Below, one piece after another: positions 48,150 to 57,459 of a DNA stretch of 64,000 bases. The position numbers and the translations under genes are program-made. Numbering within the stretch: the stretch's first letter is position 1; each line of letters starts with the position of its first letter. The stretch covers positions 930,001-994,000 of the forward strand of contig JAITYX010000053.1 in the NCBI GenBank assembly GCA_021018815.1, given 5' to 3'. Source of the DNA: Talinum fruticosum (Eukaryota; Streptophyta; Magnoliopsida; Caryophyllales; Talinaceae). The notes beneath the pieces are model-generated. The model worked only from the letters and a program-made list of their open reading frames with translations, ran no database searches and had not been told where the DNA came from.

Positions 48150-49761
48150 TGCATGGCTCCTACGAGGGAGGAGGGATTTCGAGTGGAGGCGGAGGTGCGC
48201 CGACGCCGATACGATCTTGACGATGTGCTTGAGCGCGGCGAAGGGAGAGCCGGGATTGTCCTCGGGGTTCAGCTCCGAGTGGCCGACCCGGAGAGAGTGG
48301 ATCGAGGGGTTCTTCCCTTGGGACCTCGGGGCTGGAGAGGGCTGCTCTGGCCGACTCGCCGGAGGAGCGAGATCTTCGACCCACTCGGATCGCTGTCCGA
48401 GCCGAGTACGACGATTTGAGCTTGGGAGCAGGCCGACCCTCGGCAGCTTGCCACGGCCTCTTCTTCCCTTTGCCCGGAAGGGCCTCGCCTCAGCCGCAGG
48501 TTCCTCAAGCATCTTCTGCTCGCATCTGCAGCTTCTTCTTCTTCCTCGGCTTCCTCGCTGTCCGAGGAGGTCGGCCGGGGCTCGAAGACGCTTCGGACGC
48601 GTCTCGAGTCATCCCGGTCTCGAGCCGCCTTGGACCGTCTCTCTCGAGGAGCTCAGCCAGCTCCTTCGCTCCTTAACCAGCTCTCTCATCTCAAGAACGA
48701 GAGACTCGCTGTTCTCGAATTTGGGACTCGACCAGTCTTTTGGTTGATGGTCGGACCACGAAGGACGAACTTGAAAGCCCCGAGCATGTCTCCGAGTTCG
48801 AAGACACGAGCTGATCTTGTCCATGAAAACAGGGGACAAGAGGGTAGAGAGAGATCGGGAAGCACCCGAGGTGGAGGCACCACCAGGTGAAGAGGGAAGA
48901 GGGAGAGGGGTTGATTTCGAGTCCGAGGTGGAGAAGGAGGCCTCGGCTCGAAGTTGTGAACCCGGACACCGGGGTTAGTTTCTCGGTATCCGTACCCCGG
49001 AGTTCCTTCTTGCCGACCATAATGGCCGCCTCGGACGCCGCGTTAGGGTCGAGAGGAAGAGGAACTTGAAATTGTTTGAAGACAAGGGTGAGAAGAGCAC
49101 CGAAAGGAAGGGAGGTGTTCTTCTTGGTTTGGAGTTGAGCTGGCACAGCGGCCATCTACTCAATGATGGAGGGGAAGAGGTCGACTTCGTATCCCTCCGG
49201 GATATCAAAGAGGGCTTTGAGGTGCTTGGAGTTGGGGTTCTCCTTGCTAGAATGCTCGTGAGAAGAAGGTTCTCATCAGCAGAAAGCACGAAGCCTAGCT
49301 TCGACTTCAACCGAGTCACGTAAAAGTTCTTTCCGGACCCGAGAGAATTCTTTTGCGTACTTTTCGAAGAAGTCGTCGGCGACTTCGAGTGAAAGGGATA
49401 GGGTTGCTGTTCAAGAAAAGAGAAGAAACTTTGAACAGTCGGTGAAGGAGGGAGGTGTTGATACGAACAGTAATGTTCCGAACCCGAGAGGTTAGAACAT
49501 TTTCGAGTGGGAGAGATGAGTATAAAACTCGAAACGAGTTCGGGATAGATGAACTCGCTGAAACACAAGAAATGGTAGACCCCGGTGGTTTGGATGTTGG
49601 ACAACCAGGAGAATTTGGTTGTTGGGAAGAATTTGTCGTCAAGCGCAAGGTGCTTCGGGTGACTACGGGTTTAGAGGGGGTTGAGCTTTCGGCTTGTTGG
49701 TGCGGGGCTTTTTGGAGGATGAAGAAACCTGGAAGTCGGGATGGTTTCCTCTTTTAATCAT
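48150..49761 (-). pseudogene. Extra 3' ORF (aORF) of copia copy 3, GC-rich copy
   Basis: Starts at ATG 49761 (MIKRGNHPDFQVSSSSKKPR), matching the M-x-K-x-G start and basic Lys/Arg tail of the other copies. Then come 'GVYHFLCFSEFIYPELV' (about 49540-49590), 'INTSLLHRLFKVSSLFLNSN' (about 49390-49460), 'LPFGALLTLVFKQFQVPLPLDPN' in shortened form (49040-49110; compare 'YPFRALVSFVFTQFEVGLPL' in copy 2) and the coiled coil 'LVLEMRELVKERR' (about 48660-48710). The C-terminus is rich in Ser, Pro and Arg. The segment is CpG-rich, unlike the AT-rich older copies. Frame changes every 150-300 bp prevent a single ORF; many sit at CGAG motifs. Long ORFs on the opposite strand are shadows of its GC-rich codons. 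Confidence 0.72.
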
Positions 49762-50013
49762 TGTGAGAGTTGGAGAGAAAAGATAAAACTTTTCGAATGA
49801 AAGAGAGAAGGAGGTGTAGAAGAGAAGAAAATAAAAATGGTAGAAGAAAAGAGATTAGAGCAGTCGAGACTTACGAGAGAGAGAGAGAGAGAGAGCTTCT
49901 TCAACGCTTGCAGACGATCAAGAGTCACTTGTTCACATAGAAAACTTCCGCGAGAAGATTTTCGTTTGAGAGGGAAGGAGTTTTAGAATAACGAGATGAA
50001 GATGGATAGTCGT

Positions 50014-50021
50014 TATTTATA
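50014..50021 (-). promoter_or_regulatory. Internal TATA box upstream of the aORF (copy 3)
   Basis: CTATAAATAACG on the minus strand, 253 bp before the aORF ATG and downstream of the pol stop codon (50408). Conserved in type and place with copies 1 and 2. Confidence 0.6.
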
Positions 50022-50407
50022 GAAAATAACCGCGCCCGTCCACTATCCGTTAAGTAACTCCGTTCGACTCGCCTTGTCCATCGATCATTAAAGCCCGGTG
50101 TGACGGTTCTTCTTCAACGGTTGAGATACCAGCGGTTTGAAATCCACGGCTAAGATCCGATCGCAGCGCTCGAGAAAGAGAGAGAAAAAGATTTTGAAAA
50201 AATAATCCGAAGCTCTCCACTGTTCTAGAGATAGTTTTAGAAAATTTGATATCCAATTTTGCTACGTCTCGAGTGTGACTCGTAAAGGTTTCGAGTGACT
50301 CGAAACACGAAATAACTATCAGCCCAAGTATCACGGAATCAATCGAACTAATGGTTATTAACAAAGAGAGCACATAGCACGAAATATGCAATAAAAGTAA
50401 CACGGAA

Positions 50408-51093
50408 TTAAGCATTTAACATACCAAGCTCATTCCGAATAAAGCAAAATTGATCTTCACCAAGAGGCTTAGTAAAGATATCAGCTAATTGAAGATTAGT
50501 AGGAATAAACTCAAGTGCAATATCACCCTTTTCCGAGTGATCGCATAAGAAGTGATACTCGACCTCAATATGCTTTGTTTTTTAGTGCTTGGACAGGATT
50601 CTTAGTGATACTGATTGCACTTTGATTGTCACACTTGATTGGAACCGAGTTGAGGAATAGTCCAAGATCCTTCAAGTGTTGTTTTATCCAAAGAATCCGA
50701 GCGCAACAAGCCCCAGGCGGCAATGTATTCAGCTTCCGCAGTTGATAGAGCTACCGAGTTTTGTTTCTTTGAGTGCCAGGATATTAGGGATTGACCCGAA
50801 ATTGGCAAGCTCCACATGTGCTCTTTTGATCAACTTTGTATCCTGCGTAGTCCGCGCTCGAGTACCCGAGTCGAGTCGGTTCGAGTCTCCGGAATACCAC
50901 AGTCCCGGATTCCGAGTGCCTGCAAGATATCTCGAATATTCTCTTCACCGCAGTGAGATGTGATTCTTTTGGATTAGCTTGAAATCGTGCGCATAAGCAA
51001 ACACCGAACATTATATCCGGCCTGCTTGAAGTAAGATATAACAGTGATCCAATCATACCTCGATAGAGTTTCGATCTACTGCTTTACCTTTCT
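50408..51093 (-). pseudogene. Copia RNase H region, copy 3
   Basis: From the RT junction ('MIGSLLYLTSSRPDIMF', 'HLTAVKRIF') through 'SWHSKKQNSVALSTAEAEYI' (near 50740-50790; the Glu-Ala-Glu belongs to the RNase H fold) to the C-terminal 'QLADIFTKPLGEDQF' and stop codon at 50408. It removes the RNA strand after reverse transcription. Frame changes occur near 50.65, 50.87 and 50.55 kb. Confidence 0.85.
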
Positions 51094-51960
51094 CATCTAA
51101 GTCGAGCTTTATCGTCGTTGCTCATAAGAGTAGATGCGTGCTTTGCATCTTGAAGTTTGTATTTATTCAGCAGTTCCTTGGTGTATTTTGATTGATGAAC
51201 AAAGATTCCATCTTTATCTTGTTTAATTTGCAACCCAAGGAAGAAATTGAGTTCTCCCATCATACTCATTTGGAACTCTTGACTCATCAACTCAGAAAAT
51301 TCTTGGCACGTAAACTCATTAGTAGCACCGAAAATAATATCATCAACATAGATTTGAACAATAAGAAAATCTTTCCCTTTGGTCTTTATGAATAGAGTCT
51401 TGTCGATTTGACCTCTTTTGAAATCATTTTGAACCAAGAAGCTGCTCAGTCTTTCATACCAAGCACGAGGGGCTTGTTTAAGACCATAGAGAGCCTTTTG
51501 AAGTTTGAAAACATGATTTGGAAATTCCGAGTTTTCAAAACCGGGAGGTCGTTCGACATAGACCTCTTCTTCAATAAAACCATTGAGAAAGGCACACTTA
51601 ACATCCATTTGATATAATTTAATATGCATGTAGGATGCAAATGCCAACAGATATTCTAATGGCTTCAATTCAGCTACTTGGTGCAAAGGTTTCCCCACAA
51701 TCAATTCCTTCTTCTTGATTGTAACCTTGAGCCACAAGTCTAGCCTTATTTCGACTACCACTCCACCCTCATCCAGTTTGTTTTTGAAGACCCATTTGGT
51801 TCTTATAACTGGGTGGTCGAAGGTCGGTTGGTCGAGTCCGGACTTGGTTTCTTTCGAATTGATTTAGTTCTTCTTGCATGGCCTCTACCCATTCAGGTTC
51901 GTTAAGGGCTTCTAGTACATTTTTGGGTTCGATTAATGAAATGAATGCAGTGAATGCGCA
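51093..51960 (-). pseudogene. Copia reverse transcriptase (RVT_2), copy 3
   Basis: A frame open over 51093-51761 holds most of the RT domain: '[20 protein letters not shown]' (first catalytic Asp in MDVK), 'ALYGLKQAPRAWYERL', 'YVDDIIFG' (catalytic YVDD, near 51350) and 'LGLQIKQDKDGIFVHQSKY'. The N-terminal part (51761-51960) lies in other frames. All catalytic residues of the palm are present in this piece. It was translated as part of a gag-pol polyprotein. The best-preserved coding segment of the retroelements here. Confidence 0.88.
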
Positions 51961-53620
51961 AAGATTATGAAGAGAGGAACGAGTTCTTACCCCACTGTTG
52001 ATATCGTAAATGATGTATTCTTGAGGGTGACTGGAAATGAATTTGAAGGCTTTACCAGCTTCTTTGATTCACCAGGTTTGTGGGCGGAATTGCTTGATCT
52101 TCGAAGCTTGTTCCGAGTGATCCTCTTCATTGACTTGTTCGTTCGAGCGACCTCTTGAGCTGTCTCATTTTGAGCTTCCTCGTTCGAGTGGTCTCAATCC
52201 GAGTCTTTGTAGGCTCATCTTCGTCATCATCCTTTCGAGCTTCGGTTCTAAGTATGAAGACTCACTTGGTTTCTCCTGTTCAAGCTCATCAAATACTACG
52301 TGGATACTTTCTTCCACTTTGTTAGTTCGCTTGTTGAAGATACGATAAGCTTTGCTATGAGAGGAGTAACCTAGAAAAATATCTTCGTCTCGACCGAGCA
52401 TCGAACTTGGTTAGATGATCCTTACCATTGTTGTGAACGAAGCACTTACATCCGAAAGGTCCGAAATAGGAAATATTTGGCTTCTTCCCTTTGTAGAGCT
52501 CGAAGGTGTTTTCTTCGTAATGGGTCCGATGAGGCATCAATTGAGAGTGTAGTTGGCTGTGTTTACCGCCTCCGCCTGTAAATAGTAAGGCAAGTTGTGT
52601 TCAATCATCATCGTCCTTGCTATTTCCTCAAGGGTTCTGTTCTTTCTCTCAACTACTCCATTTTGTTGAGGAGTTCTGGGTGCCGAGAAGTTGTGAGAGA
52701 TTCCATTCTTGTCACAAAACTCGAGAATTTCGAGTAATCGAACACCCTTCCATGGTCGGTTCGAATATTTTGAATTTGAGTCCGAGACTCAACTTGAATC
52801 TTTCTACGAGCATGCTGAACTCCTTGAAGGCTTCATTCTTATGCTTGAGAAAACCCACCCAGGTAAATCTTAAAAAATCATCAATAATAACAAGTATGTA
52901 AGATTTACCTCCGAGACTCTTCACAGGAATTTCACCACATAGGTCCATATGCGATAATTCAAGCACGTTGGATGTGGAAACTGTCTTCGAGGATTTGAAT
53001 GAAGATCTCGACTAGTTTCCCTCGGTGCATACTTCACATACTTTGTCCTTCTCAAACGCACGCTTAGGTAATCCTCTAACCGGACTATGAGATGCAAGCT
53101 TTTTGATAGTATGCATGCTAATATAACCTAATCTACGATGCCCAGTCCAAGAATCATCATGAAGAGATGCTTTTAAACAGGATAAGTTCTGACTTGGGTC
53201 GAAAGAGGGATGATGTAGGTATTACCCGATCTCTTACCCGAGAGCTTTACCTCTTTGGTGGTCTCATCTCGTGATGTAGCACTTGGATTGAGTGAATCTT
53301 ACCTCTTGACCTTTGTCACATAGTTGGGAGATGCTAAGTAGATTGTACTTTAGTCCTTTGACAAGGTAGACTAGGCTCACCAGATTGCTTCCATTTCCAA
53401 TCTTCCCAATGCCCACTATCTTACCTTTGTCTGTCATCACCAAAAGTCACCTTTCCTCCTTTGTATGACTCCAGCTCGTAAAAGAGTCCTTGGTCACCCG
53501 ACATGTGTTGAGAACATCCACTCGTCCAGTACCGGTGTCCTTTGATCTTTTCGAGTGACCTGCAAAACAGAGAGAATCTAACCCTTCTCACTTCCTCTAA
53601 CGAACCCAAGTAACATTCCT
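51961..53620 (-). pseudogene. Copia protease and integrase, copy 3
   Basis: The protease site region (about 53520-53570) reads W-T-S-G-C-S-Q-H-M; the usual D-S-G-C-S-x-H-M is disrupted because an extra G turns GAC-AGT into GACGAGT, removing the catalytic Asp from the frame. The GAG-pre-integrase zinc site (H...H...C..C) is at about 53020-53160, with the second His changed (LGY in place of LGH). The integrase core begins 'HMDLCGEIPVKSLGGKSY' and 'VIIDDFLRFTWVGFLKHKNE' (52712-52966); the following catalytic D-x(35)-E region is shifted. 'FGCKCFVHNNGKDHLTKFD' (about 52430) and 'EDIFLGYSSHSKAYRIFN' (52165-52401) close the domain. It would insert the DNA copy into the genome. Non-functional as read. 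Confidence 0.82.
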
Positions 53621-53989
53621 TACCGTGGTCCTTTTCGAGGAAGAAGGTGCTTCGGAACCCAGATTTGAATGACTTTGGGTTTTGTCCGATTCTGAGTCTT
53701 CCTCTCGAGAACCGAGTCTCGTGTCTCTTTCCTTTTAAAAACCTTTCCTTTTGAAACAGGAGAAAATGGTTTCTTTTTGTAAATAGGTCCGGGCTTTATC
53801 CTCCTTTCATTTCGTGAATGGGACCATGCTCAGCCTTTTTGAACTTTACGCTTCGGAATCCTTTTGAACAATTCCGAGTAAGAATTAGATTCTTCCTCTT
53901 TATTGAAACCAAGACCTTCTTTTCGAAATGAGACACATTGTGATCCTAAGAGCATGTCAAGGTTCTTCCGACCTTGAGTAAACTTTAAA

Positions 53990-55381
53990 ACCAGATCTTG
54001 AGACTCAGTGAGCTTCGTTTCGCTTGCTCATTTTCTTTCTCGAGTAACTCGGACTCGGTCTCATTAGCTTGAGCACTTGTCTTGAGTTCTCCGAGTGTGA
54101 GCCTCGGTTTTTCTAATTCGTTTTTCAAAGAAGTGCTCTCGAAGTGACTCGACTCAAGTTGTTCTTTGAAATAAGAAGAATCGAATTGGACTTTTCTTCC
54201 AAAGTAAAGATGTATTTAGCTAAATCAACTTTGGAGAATTTGAGGAAGTAGTTTATTACCTCTTGAGGATCGGTTTCCTCGTTGTTCGAGTCCGTGTCCG
54301 ACTCTCTTTCAGCCTTCGAGTCGAAATTGCCATCGGACACTTCGAGTCATCTAAGTCCTCGTCGTCTTCGGATGAGTCCTCATCGCTCCATGTTGCCATC
54401 ATGGCCTTTTTCTTCTTCCTCGTCCCTTTTTCGTTTTGGACAGTCCTTGACTATGTGGTCTTTGTCGCCACATTCAAAACATCCGGAATTCTTAGACAAA
54501 GATAACTTTGAAGGGGAAGAAAACTTACCTTTTCTCGTCTTTCTTGTCTTTCTTGTAGAATTCTTCTTTTGGTCTTTTGTCCCATCTTTTATGCTTCATC
54601 ATTCTCTTGAAGCCTCTTGCAATGAGTGCCATGGGATCATCTTCCGAGTCGGAGGAGCTCGGACTTGCTTCTTTGGATTCCGAGGCTTTAAGCGCAATGT
54701 TCATTTTGGAAGTACCCTCGGCATCTTCTTCTTCCGGATGTATCTCATGAGTCGAAGCTTTCCGATGAGCTCGTCTGGCTTCAAGAGTGAGAGGTTCCGA
54801 GCTTCTTCTATGGCAGTCACCTTAGGACCCCATCGTCTCTTGGGTAGGCTTCGAGAATTTTCCGAGCACATTTCTTCATGGGAGATTTTCTTTCCCGGAG
54901 ATTTGAGATTGTTGGTGATCTCAATGAAGCGAATTAACATCCGAGTAATGTTCTCTTCTGGCTCCATTTTGAATAGCTCATATTTGTGAAGATACTGACC
55001 GATCTTCGCTTGTCTTACCCGACTTGTACCTTCGTAGGTGTTGACCGAGTGTCCCACACCTCCGTAGCAAAGTCACGAGCAGAGACTCGATTATATTCTT
55101 CCGAGCTTATGGCGCACATGAGAATGTTCATGGCTTTAAAGTTCTTTCGAACTTCTCTACTTCGCTGGTGTGAACTCAGCCTTTGTCTTGGGAAGGATTC
55201 TAATTCATCTGTCTTCGTTGGAATGTAGTTTCCTTGTTGTATGATTTCCCATACTTCTTCATCATGATCCATGAGGAAACATTCCATAAGTTTCTTCCAA
55301 GTGCCGAAGTTTGAACCTTTGAATTTTGGTGGCCTCGTTGGAAGATCTTCCTTCGTCGAACTCTCCAGTGTTCCGAGCCAT
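53990..55381 (-). pseudogene. Copia gag (UBN2 type, CCHC zinc knuckle), copy 3
   Basis: Starts MARNTGEFDEGRSS at 55381, 45 bp after the primer-binding site in element orientation. The capsid part is seen in 55287-55015 ('LMDHDEEVWEIIQQGNY', 'AMNILMCAISSEEYNRVS') and 55057-54701 ('LHKYELFKMEPEENITRMLI'). The zinc knuckle C-F-E-C-G-D-K-D-H-I-V-K-D-C is intact at 54432-54490. An acidic, coiled-coil-like tail follows (54340-54125). Gag packages the RNA. Frameshifts lie near 55.30, 55.05 and 54.7 kb. The antisense + strand ORF of 235 codons at 54282 is a shadow. Confidence 0.85.
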
Positions 55382-55425
55382 CCGATCTTTAAACTTTTGG
55401 ATTATTAGATCCTTTCCGAAAGGCT

Positions 55426-55438
55426 AGGCTCGATACCA
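55426..55438 (-). other. Primer-binding site, copia copy 3
   Basis: Minus-strand TGGTATCGAGCCT, two bases from the LTR. The usual plant initiator-Met site is TGGTATCAGAGCC; this copy has CGAG where CAGAG is expected, a one-base loss. Confidence 0.75.
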
Positions 55439-55440
55439 AT

Positions 55441-57009
55441 TAAAGGTTTGCTCGGGAGAGTCCGAGTCACCCTAGAGGGGGTGAATAGGGTGATAGAAAA
55501 TTCTTCGCGAAAACACACTCTTTTTCTCGAAAAGAGACAAAGACAGCTTTCGAGTCTATAGCGGTGGTCGAAAAGATTGGACTCGAAAGCAGTGAATCGA
55601 AGAAACAAGAGCAAGTAAAGCGATCCGAGTCTAGAATGAACTTAGAAGGATAACACTTTAGATTTTACGTGGAAACCCTCCTGTGGCAGAAAACCACGGC
55701 CCGTGTCAATCCGGACACGAAGTCAAATCTACTATTTTGAGTCCACAAAATACCGTGAACTTGACGAGAACCCAAGTTGCTCCCTTAGACAACTCTATAC
55801 AAATTTTCCTAGACTCGAAGTTCCCTTATCTCGATCTAGTACTTCCTAGCTGAGATAACCCTTACAGCTAGGGACAACTAAGCTGAGTTAACCTTTACGA
55901 CTTAGTCAAGGGACCTTACAAAGAATGTAAGAAGAGTTTGTAACTAAGTACAAGACCTTACAACTCGAAAGTAAAGAATTACAGAGTGGGAGTTGTAAGT
56001 TGAAGATTGAGAGTAAATACAATAACTTTGATCAAGTATGTGTATAAACAATATGTTCGGCAACCTCCAAGTCTTGTGAAGTGGCTTCTATTTATAGATA
56101 ACCAAGCAAAGTAGCTGTTATCTTTATATGCTGACCGAGAGTCTTCCGTGACCGTTGGGAGAGGCTTTCGAGTCACTCGAAAGTATCCGTTGAAATATGA
56201 ACGTTGGACAACGGTTTAACTCTCTTGGAAGTCCCAAAACCATCGGTTGTGTCTTGAAAAATGAGGTGGAAACCACCGTTAAGCTTAGCGTTCCAGTTTT
56301 CGGATATGGAAGCGGACGACTTCGACACAATCTTCCGGGACTAAAGCGAGGAAGGTGAAAAGCCATATCTGCTGGTGATTTGACGTTCGAAGCTCGGCTA
56401 CTTTTGTAGTTAAAAAAAGTGTATCCTCGAAGGAATAACCTACAAAAGTAAATCAATTCTGGTTCTCAAAGCATAAAATACTTTGGTCCAAGGTTAGACA
56501 CGAGATAATAAAATGATTATGATAATTACGCAATTGATTATCCGAGTCGAAATGAAGTGGAATCTTCTAAGTTCAATATCCATGATACTCGAGTTTCATC
56601 CGACTTAGTCTAAGCGATAGAGCAAGTTCTATAAAGAATATCGAGTGAGAAAAACTTGATATAGACTAAGCATGAAATGAACTATGAATGCCGACTTATG
56701 CAAACAATAGAACGAGATAACCGTAAGTCGGATTCCGAGTGAGAAACAACGAAATACTGGTATATTCAAAATGCGATTAATCCGAGTGAGAATGGACTCG
56801 GAATAAAGAACCAATTTTCGAGTCGCTAACCGAAAGCGATAAATGAGATAAGTGAAGGCCGAATCACTTAGAGAAAATACTATTTTACTCAAGTAAGTTT
56901 CTAAGACACGAGAGAATGCCTTGGAATCAAAACTCTATATGTATAGAATCGTTATACCGATTCCTTTTGCATGACTCGGAAAAATATTGAGCGAGTGTTC
57001 GAGTCTTCG
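55441..57009 (-). repeat. 5' LTR of copia copy 3 (1,569 bp)
   Basis: The + strand runs TAAAGGTTTGCTCGGGAG to GAGTCTTCG; family ends TGAAGG and CTTCA are each changed by one base. TATA box at 56099-56106, terminal hairpin at about 55467-55494. Compared with the 3' LTR most differences are single-base indels or swaps next to CG. Confidence 0.9.
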
Positions 57010-57459
57010 ACGAGCAATAAGTAGGTAAAGTGAATGAATAAAATTGAAGTAGTGCTATTTATAGAATAAATGTTTTCATTGAACAACCGCCTTCCGACTC
57101 AACCTACCAAGCAACGGTTATCAAACCGTTGAGTCTACTAGTGAGTAACGGCTAGTTTCCAAAGAAACTTTCTTCTAACGGCTAGTTCTTCTAAATTTCG
57201 CATGACAGAGAGAGAAGAAAAGATTTTCGAAAAGATTTCTAAGATTCTCCATTGATTTAGAGATGATCCCGAATTTTAATGTCCAATTTTCTCATAAACC
57301 GAGTCCGACTCGGTGAAGTGTCCGAGTAACTCAAAACACACTCAAAAAATTAATAACTTATAGCATAGTCTCATTCTATATTAACCGATCCATTTGTTAT
57401 TTACTTAAAGGATATAACAATCAATCGGAGTAAAATAACATATGCAATAACTCGGATAA
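57010..57459 (-). other. Copy 2 spacer between pol stop and aORF, right of the insertion
   Basis: Contains the internal TATA box of copy 2 at 57056-57063 (CTATAAATAGCAC on the minus strand) and matches 35.64-36.12 kb of copy 1. In the uninterrupted element the TATA-ATG distance would be about 171 bp, the same as in copy 1 (170 bp). Confidence 0.7.
57056..57063 (-). promoter_or_regulatory. Internal TATA box of copia copy 2, separated from its aORF
   Basis: TATAAATA followed by GCAC. Copy 3 now separates it from the aORF start at 46041. Confidence 0.6.

Larger units (their letters stand above)
46167..57009 (-). mobile_element. SIRE-like copia copy 3, full-length and young, nested in copy 2
   Basis: 10,843 bp. 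The 5' LTR is 55441-57009 and the 3' LTR 46167-47739, largely identical along their length with small differences mostly at CG motifs. It has an initiator-Met-type primer-binding site (55426-55438), gag from 55381 with a zinc knuckle, protease, integrase, RT, RNase H (stop at 50408), internal TATA (50014-50021), aORF (49761 to about 48150), PPT (47740-47753). The RT frame (51093-51761) is open for 222 codons. Lineage: 'YVDDIIFGATNE', 'FSELMSQEFQMSMMGELNFF' and 'LGLQIKQDKDGIFVHQSKY' are typical of SIRE/Maximus RT. Its CpG content is far higher than that of copies 1 and 2. It inserted into the 5' leader of the copy 2 aORF. Confidence 0.92.

Noticed and set aside
48106..48747. 213-codon + strand ORF
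   Set aside because: Antisense to the GC-rich aORF of copia copy 3; no homology-like features. GC-rich codons leave few stops on the opposite strand.
33960..49761. Interpretation of the extra ORF as a true envelope gene
   Set aside because: No signal peptide, fusion-type segment or transmembrane helix was seen in any of the three copies; the position alone is not enough.
54282..54989. 235-codon + strand ORF
   Set aside because: Antisense to the copia gag including its zinc knuckle; a shadow ORF.
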